A stretch of 64,000 nt of DNA from Halostella limicola. GTDB lineage: Archaea > Halobacteriota > Halobacteria > Halobacteriales > Natronoarchaeaceae. The DNA is taken from positions 372,001 through 436,000 of the forward strand of contig NZ_RCDI01000004.1 in NCBI RefSeq assembly GCF_003675875.1, given 5' to 3'. A program made the translations under genes and the position numbers. Every line of letters begins with the position of its first letter. Within the stretch, counting starts at the first letter, position 1. Of the stretch, positions 1 through 8,467 are shown one piece after another. The notes beneath the pieces were generated by a model, which saw nothing but the letters and a program-made list of their open reading frames with translations, was not told the DNA's origin and searched no databases.

Positions 1-599
1 TCGTCGTCGCGGAAGACGGCCGTTACAGCCTCAGCCTCCGGTATCTCGGGCTGGGCGAGACGGTGCGGAACCGGATCGAGGCCGTCGACGTGGTCGAGGC
101 GGAGCTCGCAGGGCTCGCGAGCGAGTTCGGCGAACGTGCCCAGTTCGGGATGCCGGAGGGCGGCAGAGCCGTCTACGTCCACCGCGAGACGGGATCCGAG
201 GCGGTGAACTCGACGTTTCGCGTCGGCGACTACGAGTACCTCCACGCCGTCGCGCTCGGAAAGGCGATGCTCGCGCACCTCCCCGACGAGCGGGTCGACG
301 CCGCGGTGGACGAGCACGGGCTTCCGGCGTACACGGAAAACACCGTCGCGACGCGAGCGGAGCTTGACGAGCACCTGGAGCGGATCCGGGAGCGAGGGTA
401 CGCGGTCGACGACGAGGAGCGGGTCCGTGGCGTCCGATGTCTCGCCGTGCCGGTGCTTCGCGACGGCGGCGACGTCGTCGGCGCGATGAGCGTCTCCGGG
501 CCGAAGCGACGGATGACCGACGAGCGGCTGGAAGGGGAAATTCTGGACGGCCTCCGACGTGCCGTCAACGTGGTCGAGGTGAACGCCCAGCTGTCGTAA
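1..599 (+). CDS. IclR-family transcriptional regulator, C-terminal part (cut by window edge)
   Basis: The reading frame is open from base 3 to the TAA at 597-599 (about 198 residues), so the start and the N-terminal helix-turn-helix lie outside the window. The visible part begins with the linker typical of IclR proteins (DGRYSLSLRYLGLG) and continues with the GAF-like effector domain, including the HAVALGKAMLAHLP helix and the GAMSVSGP strand. IclR proteins bind a small metabolite and control catabolic operons as dimers. The stop abuts the stop of the convergent CoA-transferase gene (no gap), and a neighbouring catabolic gene is the likely target. The effector cannot be read from sequence. 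A GTG at 63 is internal and is not the start. Confidence 0.9.
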   Translation, partial: VVAEDGRYSLSLRYLGLGETVRNRIEAVDVVEAELAGLASEFGERAQFGMPEGGRAVYVHRETGSEAVNSTFRVGDYEYLHAVALGKAMLAHLPDERVDAAVDEHGLPAYTENTVATRAELDEHLERIRERGYAVDDEERVRGVRCLAVPVLRDGGDVVGAMSVSGPKRRMTDERLEGEILDGLRRAVNVVEVNAQLS

Positions 600-1838
600 C
601 TACTCCGGCGGCGCGACCACGTCCTCGTCGACGAGCCGGTCGACGGTCGCGTCGTCGTACCCCGCCGCGGTCAGGATCTCCCGCGTGTGTTCGCCGAGCA
701 GCGGCGGATACCGTCGGATCGACGTCGGCGTTCGGGAGAAGTGCATCGGCGACCCCGGCATCTCCACCTCGCCGGCGGTCGGGTGCTCGACGGACCGGCG
801 CATGCCGCGGGCCTTCACCTGCGGGTCGTCGAACACGTCCGCCATGTCGCGGACGTCGCTGGCGGGAACGCCGTGTTCGTCCATGACGTCGAGGAACGCG
901 TCCGTCGAATACGTGGCAATCTCCTCGGCGAGGAGGGCGTCGAGGTCGTCGCGGTTGTCCACGCGGTCGGCGTTGGTCGCGAAGCGGTCGTCGTCCGCCA
1001 GTTCCTCGCGACCGATCGCCTCGCAGAACCGCGGCCAGATGTTCTCGGACGCGACGGCGACGACGACGTACCCGTCGCACGTCTCGAACGCTTGATACGG
1101 GGCGATCGTGGGGTGCTTGCTCCCCATCCGTCCCGGCGGATCGCCGGTCGCGAAGTAGTTCGAGGCCATGTACGTCATCCACGCCACCTGCCCGTCGAGG
1201 AGGCTGACGTCGATCTTCTGGCCGCCCCCGCCACCGATCTCTCGCTCAAGCAGCGCCGCCAGAACGGCCTGCGTCGCGTACATCCCCGCGCCGATGTCGG
1301 CGATGGCGACGCCCACCCGGACCGGTATGCTGTCCTCCGCGCCGGTGATGCTCATGAGCCCGCCCTCCGCCTGCATGATGATGTCGTACGCCGGGCGGTC
1401 CCGGTCCGGCCCCCACTCGCCGTAGCCCGACAGCGAGCAGTAGATCAGTTCGGGGTTTCGCTCCCGCAGGTCCTCGTAGCCGAGACCCCACTCGTCCATC
1501 TTCCCGACGCGGAAGTTCTCGACGACGACGTCGGCGTCGGCCGCGAGGTCCCGGAACACGTCCCGACCCTCCTCGCTGGCCAGGTTCAGCGCTATCGAGC
1601 GCTTGTTCCGGTTGACGCTCAGGTAGTACGCCGCCTCGTCGCTCTCGCCGTACGTCGGCGGGTGCCAGCCGCGGGTCTGGTCGCCGACGCCGGGTCGCTC
1701 GACCTTGATCACGTCCGCGCCGAGGTCGCCCAGCTGCATCGTGCAGAACGGGCCGACGAGGACGCGGGACGCGTCGAGGACGGTCAGGCCGTCGAGCGGT
1801 CCCGCGTCGCCGTCCGGGTCTCTCGCTTCGCCGGTCAT
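600..1838 (-). CDS. Class III (CaiB/BaiF, formyl-CoA transferase-like) CoA-transferase
   Basis: About 412 residues, the normal length for family III CoA-transferases, which move CoA between acyl-CoA and a free carboxylate through an Asp-bound intermediate. The N-terminus carries the typical LDGLTVLDASRVLVGPFCTM opening, followed by GDLGADVIKVERPGVGD. The nucleophilic Asp is probably the one in ADIGAGMYATQAV, followed by the KIDVSLLDG strand. I chose the ATG at 1838 because the family signature starts about 10 residues later; an upstream ATG at 1862 would add eight residues. The gene meets the IclR regulator tail to tail. The next gene upstream on the same strand is a TPP enzyme (218 bp away), so the two may serve one acyl-CoA or oxo-acid pathway. 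The substrate is unknown. Confidence 0.9.
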   Translation of the reverse strand: MTGEARDPDGDAGPLDGLTVLDASRVLVGPFCTMQLGDLGADVIKVERPGVGDQTRGWHPPTYGESDEAAYYLSVNRNKRSIALNLASEEGRDVFRDLAADADVVVENFRVGKMDEWGLGYEDLRERNPELIYCSLSGYGEWGPDRDRPAYDIIMQAEGGLMSITGAEDSIPVRVGVAIADIGAGMYATQAVLAALLEREIGGGGGQKIDVSLLDGQVAWMTYMASNYFATGDPPGRMGSKHPTIAPYQAFETCDGYVVVAVASENIWPRFCEAIGREELADDDRFATNADRVDNRDDLDALLAEEIATYSTDAFLDVMDEHGVPASDVRDMADVFDDPQVKARGMRRSVEHPTAGEVEMPGSPMHFSRTPTSIRRYPPLLGEHTREILTAAGYDDATVDRLVDEDVVAPPE

Positions 1839-2055
1839 GATCGCTGACTGCGCGGGCCCCACAGATGTTTCTCCCGGTTTCCGATCCTGGTTGCCGACGC
1901 GCGAGAAGGAACGTACAGTTCGTTAACACTTGGTTAATTAGGGGACGGCTCCGCGTAGCAACGGCGACCCTATCCCACGGCGTCGGCCGAAGCACACGAG
2001 TGGGGACGCTCGCGGACGGACTACTTGCGTCGCCAGGTACGGAACGGGTGACGCG

Positions 2056-3693
2056 TCAGTCCCGCATCCATTCGCTCGCCTGCGGTTCTGCAGGGTCCGT
2101 CCGGACCTCGACGAGTTCCGGGTCGTCGGAGGCCAGGGCCTCGTCGAGCGCCGCGCGGATCTCGGCGGGCGTGTCGGCCCGCGTCGCGTTCACGTTCATC
2201 CCCTCGGCGACGGCGACGAAGTCGAGGGGAGCGTCGCCCCAGCCGTACTCCTGCGGCGCGAGGTCGTAGCTCCGGCCGGCCTCCTCGCTGATGATGGCGT
2301 AGTCGTCGTTGTTGAAGACGACCACGACGACGGGGAGGTCTTCGGCGGCCGCCGTGTGGAGTTCGTGGACGCACATCATCAGCCCGCCGTCGCCGGTCAG
2401 CGCGACCGACGGGCGGTCCGGATCCGCCGCTGCGGCCCCGATCGCGGACGGGAGCGCGGTCCCCATCGTCGCCCACGATCCGGGGTTGACGTAGCGCCGC
2501 GGTCCGTACGCCTCGAAGACGTTCAGGCCCCAGACGCGGAAGCCGCCGGCGTCGGCGGTCACGACGGCGTCCCGCGGCAGGGCCTCGCGGACTTCTCGGA
2601 GCGCCCGGACGGAGGTGAGCGGCTCGTCGTCGAGCAGCGATTCGATCCGTTCCTCGGTCGCGGCGCGGACCGATCGAGCGCGGTCGGCTCCGCCCGATGC
2701 GCGGATCTCGCGGTCGGCGAGCGCGTCGTCGAGCGCCGCCAGCGCGTCGGCGGCGTCAGCGACGATGCCGACGGTCGGGTCGTAGGCGGTGCCTACGTCG
2801 TCGGGGTCGAGCGTGACGTGGACGAACTCCGACGGGAGTTCGACGGAGAAGTTCCGGGTGCCGACCGCGTCGAGGTCGGTGCCGACGCCCAGCAGCGTCT
2901 CGGCCGAGGCCAGTTCGTCCAGCAGTTCCGGCGGCGCGCTGCCGCTCAGACACCCCGCGGCGAGTTCGTGGTCGTCCGGGATCGTCCCCTTCCCCTTGTA
3001 CGTGGTCACGACGGGCGCGTCGAGGCGTTCGGCGACGCTCAGGAGTTCCGGCGTCGCCTCCGCGGCCCGAACGCCGCCGCCGGCAACGACGATAGGTGAC
3101 GGGGAGTCCGCGAGCAGGTTCGCGGCCGTCGCGACGGCGTCCGCCGGGACGTCCGCGGCCTGCGGCGATCGATCGACGCTCGCCGCCGCGAGTGGGACGT
3201 CCATCCGCAGGAAGTTCTTCGGGACGCCGACGCGGACCGGCCCCTTCGGCGGCGTCCGGGCCGTCTCGACGGCGCGTTCGAGAACGGCGGTGGTCGACTC
3301 CGGGTTCTTCACGACGACGTTCTCCTTCACGACGTTGTCGTACGTGTCCGGCGGCGTCTCGTGGATCGCGTCGCCGCCGCGGAGCTCGGGCTCCGTCTCT
3401 ATCGCGACGTGCAGCAGCGGCGTGCAGTCGTTCAGCGCGTTTTTCAGCCCGTTCATCGCGTTCATGTCGCCAGGCCCGGGGATGACGACGGTGGCAGCCA
3501 TCTCGCCGCTCGACTCGGCAAACCCCCAGGCCTGATGGGACACAGCGGTCTCGTGGCGTGCGACGACGAACTCGATATCGTCGCGGCCGCCGATTCCCTC
3601 GTTCAGCGGCAGCGACTGCTTCCCGGGGATGCCGAACACCGTGTCGATCCCGAGCGATACCAGCTTCTCCACGACCGCGTCGCTGACGTCCAT
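2056..3693 (-). CDS. Thiamine pyrophosphate enzyme, acetolactate synthase / 2-oxoacid decarboxylase-like
   Basis: About 545 residues with the three-domain layout of the pyruvate oxidase/acetolactate synthase superfamily. The N-terminal PYR domain holds the catalytic Glu in the ARHETA motif (near residue 48). The central domain is Rossmann-like. The C-terminal PP domain has the metal/TPP motif starting GDGGLMM and ending in NNDDYAII. The ATG at 3693 was preferred over one at 3765 because MDVSDAVVEKLVSLGIDTVFGIPG aligns with the usual N-terminus. The nearby CoA-transferase recalls oxalyl-CoA decarboxylase plus formyl-CoA transferase, but I see no specific oxalyl-CoA features. The substrate (acetolactate, sulfopyruvate, benzoylformate or another oxo-acid) is not settled. 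FAD-binding residues cannot be judged reliably. Confidence 0.88.
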   Translation of the reverse strand: MDVSDAVVEKLVSLGIDTVFGIPGKQSLPLNEGIGGRDDIEFVVARHETAVSHQAWGFAESSGEMAATVVIPGPGDMNAMNGLKNALNDCTPLLHVAIETEPELRGGDAIHETPPDTYDNVVKENVVVKNPESTTAVLERAVETARTPPKGPVRVGVPKNFLRMDVPLAAASVDRSPQAADVPADAVATAANLLADSPSPIVVAGGGVRAAEATPELLSVAERLDAPVVTTYKGKGTIPDDHELAAGCLSGSAPPELLDELASAETLLGVGTDLDAVGTRNFSVELPSEFVHVTLDPDDVGTAYDPTVGIVADAADALAALDDALADREIRASGGADRARSVRAATEERIESLLDDEPLTSVRALREVREALPRDAVVTADAGGFRVWGLNVFEAYGPRRYVNPGSWATMGTALPSAIGAAAADPDRPSVALTGDGGLMMCVHELHTAAAEDLPVVVVVFNNDDYAIISEEAGRSYDLAPQEYGWGDAPLDFVAVAEGMNVNATRADTPAEIRAALDEALASDDPELVEVRTDPAEPQASEWMRD

Positions 3694-4299
3694 ACTCCGC
3701 CCTCTTTCGCCGGCGGTAATTAAGGTCCCTTCTTCGCCGCCCAACCAGTCGTTCGTCGATATCAAACAGTGTGCCGGGCTAAGGATTGGGGAAGATCGAC
3801 AGTCTGCGACACAAGTGGTCGATAATGGCTATTTAGGGCGAGGAAACCCACTGACCCAGAACCCCCAGTGCGTTCGAAAGTATCAAACAAATATCGAGGC
3901 GCACTGTTCGGGACCAGGATCAGCGGCGCGTAATGCCTCGGTTCAGGCTCGATCGATGGAACTGACTGGCGGAAGAGCGCGCTGGTGCAGCAGCGCCCGG
4001 GGTCGAAGCAATCGAACCCCGAAAAGGATTTGAAATTATCAAACAAATTCGTCCGGCTGTCGTATCGAGGATGTCGTGTCAAACCGATCGCCCGACGAGA
4101 AGAAGCGTCTGATCCGTCGTGCTCGGATTACATACTTACGGTTGTAAACACGTCGCAATGTAAAGTGAGCAGTAAGCTTACAATCGGAGCGGATGTTGAC
4201 AGATATACAATTATTTACATTAGCGAGTAACACCAGCCGAGCGCGCCGAGACGATCCGCTTCAGATGATTACTTTGCCACAGACCTACTTGGCCCGCCC
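3694..4299. other. Intergenic region between divergent TPP-enzyme and dehydrogenase genes
   Basis: This 606-bp stretch separates two divergent catabolic genes. It is much richer in A+T than its flanks from about 3760 to 4295. I see no convincing protein: open frames through it lack haloarchaeal composition. It holds three copies of TATCAAACA (listed separately) and near 4140-4190 several TTGTAA/TTACAA-type words, so it is probably a double promoter/operator region. Confidence 0.5.
3760..4045. repeat. Three direct copies of TATCAAACA in a divergent promoter region
   Basis: TATCAAACA occurs at 3760-3768, 3881-3889 and 4037-4045, always on the plus strand. The last two copies extend to TATCAAACAAAT. 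Spacing is 121 and 156 bp. A nine-base word three times in 290 bp of intergenic DNA suggests binding sites for a regulator of the flanking TPP-enzyme or dehydrogenase genes; that role is an inference. Confidence 0.4.
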
Positions 4300-5523
4300 A
4301 TGAGCGATCCTGACGACGCGACCGTCACGGAACGGTTCGAGTACGACCCGGGCGTGATACGGGTGGGGCGAGGAAGCGTCAGCCGACTGGACGAGGAACT
4401 CGACTCTCAGGGGATCGACCGCGCGCTCGTCGTCTGCGGGACGACCGTCGGTTCGACGCCGCCGGTGATCGATCCGGTGAAGGCCGGACTGGGCGAAACG
4501 CTCGCAGGAGTCTTCGACGAGACGACGCCCGCGAAGCAGCTGTCGACGGCCTTCGACGCCGCGAAGGCGTTCCGCGCGGCTGACGCGGACGCTATTGTGA
4601 GCCTCGGCGGCGGCAGTAGCCTCGACACGGCGAAGGTGGCGAGCGTCATCGCCGCCGCGGACCGGTCGCGGGAGGCAATCGGCCGGGAATTCGCGGAGCG
4701 GGGGACGATCACCGTCCCCGAGGGCGACCTCCCGCCGGTCGCGGCGGTACCGACGACGCTCGCGGGCGCGGACCTCTCGCAGCTGGCCGGGATCACGGCG
4801 TCCCCGGAAAACGGCCTCGTCGACGAGTCGGTCGGCGGGGGCGTCGGCGACCCGAAGCTCATGCCGGCCGCGGTGGTGTACGACCCCGACCTGTTCGAAA
4901 CGACGCCGTACGAGGTTCTGGCAGGCTCCGCGATGAACGGGTTCGACAAAGGTATCGAGACGCTGTACGCGCGCAACGCCACCCCCATCACGGACGCGAC
5001 GGCCGCTCGGGGGCTCTCGCTGCTGCGTTCTGGACTGCCCGCACTCCGCGAGGACGAGGACAGCGAGGTGATGGAACGGGTGGTCGAAGGGATCCTCCTC
5101 GTCCAGTACGGGATCTCTCGACCGGGCGAAACGACGCTCTCGCTGATCCACGCGTTCGGCCACGGCCTGACGGCTCACTCGGACGTGCAGCAGGGGCGGG
5201 CACACGCCATCGTCGCACCGCACGCGCTCCGCTACCTGTTCGACGAGGTCGACGGTCGCCGGGACCTGCTGGCCGACGCGCTCGGCGTGCCGACCGAGGG
5301 GCGGAGCGACGAGGCGGTCGCGAAGGGCGTCGTCGCCGTCGTGGAAGACGTCCGCGACGCGCTGGACATGCCGTCGCGTCTCCGATCCATCGGCGATCTT
5401 GACCGAGCCGATCTCGACGCCGTCGCCCAGACGACGGCGGACGACGGGCTACTTTCGAACGCGCCCGCCGGCCTCGACCCGACGCCGGCGGAACTGGAGC
5501 GAGTCCTCGACGCGGCCTGGTAG
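4300..5523 (+). CDS. Iron-containing alcohol dehydrogenase superfamily protein, maleylacetate reductase-like
   Basis: A 407-residue NAD(P)-dependent dehydrogenase fold. The dinucleotide-binding LGGGSSLDTAK motif lies near residue 102. The metal-binding region is altered. Where Fe-ADHs have Asp and His in a GMDALxHAIE motif, this protein reads AMNGFDKGIE (Asn213, Lys217). The later HAFGH His (284/288) is kept, but the PHG His is replaced by Gln298. The SAMN...LYA pattern resembles maleylacetate reductases, which work without iron, so a metal-independent oxidoreductase of a ring-cleavage or dicarboxylate pathway is possible. The start ATG follows a CCGCCC leader. The gene ends two bases before the stop of the convergent substrate-binding protein gene. 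Confidence 0.82.
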   Translation: MSDPDDATVTERFEYDPGVIRVGRGSVSRLDEELDSQGIDRALVVCGTTVGSTPPVIDPVKAGLGETLAGVFDETTPAKQLSTAFDAAKAFRAADADAIVSLGGGSSLDTAKVASVIAAADRSREAIGREFAERGTITVPEGDLPPVAAVPTTLAGADLSQLAGITASPENGLVDESVGGGVGDPKLMPAAVVYDPDLFETTPYEVLAGSAMNGFDKGIETLYARNATPITDATAARGLSLLRSGLPALREDEDSEVMERVVEGILLVQYGISRPGETTLSLIHAFGHGLTAHSDVQQGRAHAIVAPHALRYLFDEVDGRRDLLADALGVPTEGRSDEAVAKGVVAVVEDVRDALDMPSRLRSIGDLDRADLDAVAQTTADDGLLSNAPAGLDPTPAELERVLDAAW

Positions 5524-5524
5524 C

Positions 5525-6658
5525 CTACACGTCGCCCGCGACGATGTCGGCCACGGCCTGCCGGTCGAACAGTTCCTCCTCGACGCCGTACACCTGCCGC
5601 GCCGCGCGCTCGGTGAGAACGAGGTTCGTGATCGGCCCCTGATAGAGGGGTCCGCCGCGGTACACGTCGCCGTTCTGGACGGCGGTCATTTCGCTAGCCA
5701 CGTTGTGGTCCTCCATGAACGCCCGCACGGTGTTCGCGAACTCGTCGGCCGTCTTGTTCTCCTGTCCGCGGAGGAGCAAGACGTCGGGATCGACGTCGAG
5801 CAGCGTCTCGTAGTCGATCTCGCCGCGGTTGCTGTGGAAGTCCTTCACGTCAGTGTCCGCGAGCGCGTCGTTCACCTGCAGGTCGCGCCACTGCTTGAAG
5901 CTCGTCCCCTCGTCGATGATGTACGGGCTGAAACTCTCGGGTTCGTCGCCGCTCGCCCAGAGGACGGCGACAGAGGGCCGCTCCTCCGCCGGCGGGACAA
6001 CGTCCGAGAGCGTCGACTGGAACTCCTCGTGCAGCGAGACGAACGCCTCGTACCGGTCCGTCCGCTGGAACACCTCGGCGAGCTTTCCGAACGCCTCGTA
6101 GAGGGAGTAGTACTTGTAGTCGTCGTGCCAGGTGTACCCCCGCGAGAAGATGCTGTTCCCGAAAAACGGTCCGATCTGACTCTCCACTTCGTCGATGTCC
6201 TCCTGTTCCCAGTCGTCGGCGCGGTTCAGCAGGAAGTTGGGGTCCATCACGTGGACGTCAGCGTCCACCTCGTAGTACAGCTCCTTGTCGACCCCTTGGT
6301 CGAAGAAGCTGATCATGTCGCCCTTGTCCACGGAGACTCCGTCGATCGCGTCGTAGTACTGTGTGCGATAGCGGCGGGCGAGCCAGAGGCCCTCGGGCGG
6401 TTCGAGGCCGAGCGCGATACCCATGTCCGCCCAGCTACCGTTGTTCGCCACCCACGTCTCCGGGACGGCGTCGAACGTCACGTCGCCGACGGGTTCCATC
6501 GATACCGTGTACGAGTCCCCCGAGTTATCCGCGTCGCCGCCGCTGTCGCCGGAGACCGAGTCGAGACAGCCCGAGAGGAGGCCGGTCGCCGCAAGCGCTC
6601 CACCGGTTGCGAGTACCTGCCGCCGCGTCGACTGCGTGTCGTCGGATCGTGCCATCAC
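5525..6658 (-). CDS. ABC transporter substrate-binding lipoprotein (iron/siderophore or corrinoid type)
   Basis: 377 residues. The N-terminus has a twin-arginine motif (STRRQVLATGG) and a lipobox ending LLSGC near residue 31, then a Ser/Gly/Asp-rich linker, so it is exported by Tat and lipid-anchored outside the cell. The body resembles cluster A-II (FepB/BtuF) binding proteins: a DVTFDAVPETWV entry, a long helix, and IDYETLLDVDPDVLLLRG in the C-lobe. No permease or ATPase gene is adjacent, so it must work with a transporter encoded elsewhere. Two TTTAGG-N4-CCTAAA palindromes directly in front of the start suggest iron repression. The first ATG (6658) is followed at once by a second (6655); either could be used. 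Confidence 0.87.
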   Translation of the reverse strand: MMARSDDTQSTRRQVLATGGALAATGLLSGCLDSVSGDSGGDADNSGDSYTVSMEPVGDVTFDAVPETWVANNGSWADMGIALGLEPPEGLWLARRYRTQYYDAIDGVSVDKGDMISFFDQGVDKELYYEVDADVHVMDPNFLLNRADDWEQEDIDEVESQIGPFFGNSIFSRGYTWHDDYKYYSLYEAFGKLAEVFQRTDRYEAFVSLHEEFQSTLSDVVPPAEERPSVAVLWASGDEPESFSPYIIDEGTSFKQWRDLQVNDALADTDVKDFHSNRGEIDYETLLDVDPDVLLLRGQENKTADEFANTVRAFMEDHNVASEMTAVQNGDVYRGGPLYQGPITNLVLTERAARQVYGVEEELFDRQAVADIVAGDV

Positions 6659-6660
6659 TC

Positions 6661-6712
6661 TTTAGGGCTGCCTAAACCTACGTAAGTGCTTCGATGTTTA
6701 GGCACTCCTAAA
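6661..6712 (-). promoter_or_regulatory. Two iron-box-like operators (TTTAGG-N4-CCTAAA) over the binding-protein promoter
   Basis: Perfect 6-bp inverted repeats TTTAGGGCTGCCTAAA (6661-6676) and TTTAGGCACTCCTAAA (6697-6712) lie 36 bp apart centre to centre. The first ends three bases before the start codon of the iron-type binding protein. A TATA-like CTTACGTA (minus strand, about 6681-6688) lies between them. The shape matches DtxR/IdeR-family iron boxes. Repression by a SirR/Idr-type metalloregulator is inferred. Confidence 0.72.
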
Positions 6713-6810
6713 CCCTGGGAGGCTGCAAACGAGGCCGGATCGGGCGTCAGCGACCGGCGGCGAAAACCGGAAAACCGCTCCGAACGCCGGTCGAAGATCG
6801 CGAGAGCGCT

Positions 6811-8256
6811 TTAGTCGTCCGAGGGCACCGTTTCGGGGTCCGGCGCGGGCGCACCCGCAGTCAAGCCCTTGCCGGTCACCGCCATCGCGACGAGGACCAG
6901 CGGTGAGAGGAACGCGAAGAAGTAGTAGGGAGCGTACTCCAGCGTCGGCACTTCGAGGACGGTCGCCATGAAGACGCCGCCGGCGTGCCACGGGATGAGG
7001 GCGCCGGTCGGCGTCCCGACGGACTCGATGGACTTCGACAGCAGCGTCCTGTCGAGTCCGTACTCGTCGTAGAGGTCTCGAAGCGTCATCCCCGGCACTA
7101 CGATGCTCATGTACTGCTGGGCGGAGAACAGGTTCACCGCGAACGCGGACGCGCCCGTCCCGACGACCAGCGACGCGCGGCCCCGGACCGCCTGAGCGAG
7201 GCGGTGCGCGAGCACGGCGATGACGCCCGTCTCTTCCAGAAGACCGCCGAGCGACAGCGCCGCGACGACGACGCTGATCGTCCACGCGGACCCGGAGAGG
7301 CCGTCGCTGGCCAGCAGTTCGTTCACGAGGTCGGCGCCCGTCTCCGGGCTCGTCCCGTAGAGGAACACGTCCCACGCGGCCGTGAACGCGACGCCCTGCA
7401 GGAGGATCGTCGTGCCGACACCGGCGAACACGCCGGCGACGAGGGTCGGGAGCGCGGGATACCCGTAGAGGGCGAGGCCGAACGTGACGACCAGCGGCAG
7501 GAACACGAGCGCGGAGAGTTCGTACGAGCCCGCGAGGGCGGTCTGGATGGTCTCGACGCGACCGGCGGGGATCGCGCCGCCGGCGCGGATCCCGAGGATC
7601 GCGTAGAGGACGACGGAGAGACCGAGCGCGACGGCCGTCCCGAGCCGCATCCCGCGGATGTGGTCGTAGAGGTTCGTGTTCGTCACCGCGGCCGCTAGGT
7701 TCGTCGTGTCCGACAGCGGCGACTGCTTGTCGCCGGCGTACGCACCGGTGAGGATCGCACCGGCCGTCATCGGCTCGGGGACGCCCAGCCCCGAACCGAT
7801 GCCGATGAACGCGACGCCGAGCGTCCCCGCGGTGGTCCACGATGACCCGATCGAGAAGGCCACCACGGCCGCGAGCAGCGCGGTCACCGGGAGGAACACC
7901 TGCGGCGTGAGCAGCGACAGGCCGTAGTACATCAGGCCGGGGATGGTGCCGGCGCTGACCCAGGTGGCGATGAGCGCGTAGATCACGAACAGGATGAGGA
8001 TCGCCTCGAGCCCCATCAGGAGGCTCCGGGCGATGCCGTCGTACAGGTCGTCCCACGAGAGGTCGAACCAGTACCGGCCGACGACGCCTGTCAGAACGAT
8101 GCTCCAGAGCAGCGGCCCGTGCGGGTCGAGTTTGAGATACCCGGACCCGACGCCGAGGAAGACGATGACGCCGAGAATCGGCACCAGCGCCTGTCCCAGC
8201 GACGAGTGCCGGTCCGCGTCGAACGCCTCGAACGACGGGGAGTCGGTGGATGCCAT
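6811..8256 (-). CDS. nhaC: Na+/H+ antiporter, NhaC family
   Basis: 481 residues with about eleven hydrophobic segments. The family hallmark is in the middle: GAYAGDKQSPLSDTTNLAAAV, with the Asp and Ser/Thr residues thought to line the ion path. NhaC proteins sit in the cytoplasmic membrane and exchange external H+ for internal Na+, or carry malate/lactate (MleN branch), so substrate is not certain from sequence alone. The start ATG at 8256 precedes a hydrophilic acidic tail typical of haloarchaea. It is transcribed towards the iron-type binding protein with 152 bp between, and diverges from the creatininase gene. It appears to be monocistronic. Confidence 0.9.
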   Translation of the reverse strand: MASTDSPSFEAFDADRHSSLGQALVPILGVIVFLGVGSGYLKLDPHGPLLWSIVLTGVVGRYWFDLSWDDLYDGIARSLLMGLEAILILFVIYALIATWVSAGTIPGLMYYGLSLLTPQVFLPVTALLAAVVAFSIGSSWTTAGTLGVAFIGIGSGLGVPEPMTAGAILTGAYAGDKQSPLSDTTNLAAAVTNTNLYDHIRGMRLGTAVALGLSVVLYAILGIRAGGAIPAGRVETIQTALAGSYELSALVFLPLVVTFGLALYGYPALPTLVAGVFAGVGTTILLQGVAFTAAWDVFLYGTSPETGADLVNELLASDGLSGSAWTISVVVAALSLGGLLEETGVIAVLAHRLAQAVRGRASLVVGTGASAFAVNLFSAQQYMSIVVPGMTLRDLYDEYGLDRTLLSKSIESVGTPTGALIPWHAGGVFMATVLEVPTLEYAPYYFFAFLSPLVLVAMAVTGKGLTAGAPAPDPETVPSDD

Positions 8257-8467
8257 GTGTAGCGCTGCTAATTACCTGAGGGCATTAAGAGCTACGGTTT
8301 AATTCATGATATGCATTACCAAACCGTGGGATAGAGCCGGAAAACCGCATCCAGACGGGATGGTCCGGCCCCGATCGATTCAGACGCGGAACGGCGGCTC
8401 ACGGCCGACGTTCCCCCTGTTCGTCGGCCCCATCGTTCAAGCGTCGCGAGCGCATTTGTCCGACAGG

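Noticed and set aside
600-3693. CoA-transferase plus TPP enzyme as an oxalate degradation (Frc/Oxc) pair
   Set aside because: Family III transferases and TPP enzymes are generic. I saw no oxalyl-CoA decarboxylase-specific blocks, the two genes are 218 bp apart, and no oxalate transporter is adjacent.
3762-4230. Small reading frames in the 3.7-4.3 kb intergenic region
   Set aside because: Two strands are equally open, composition is non-haloarchaeal, and no motif is visible.
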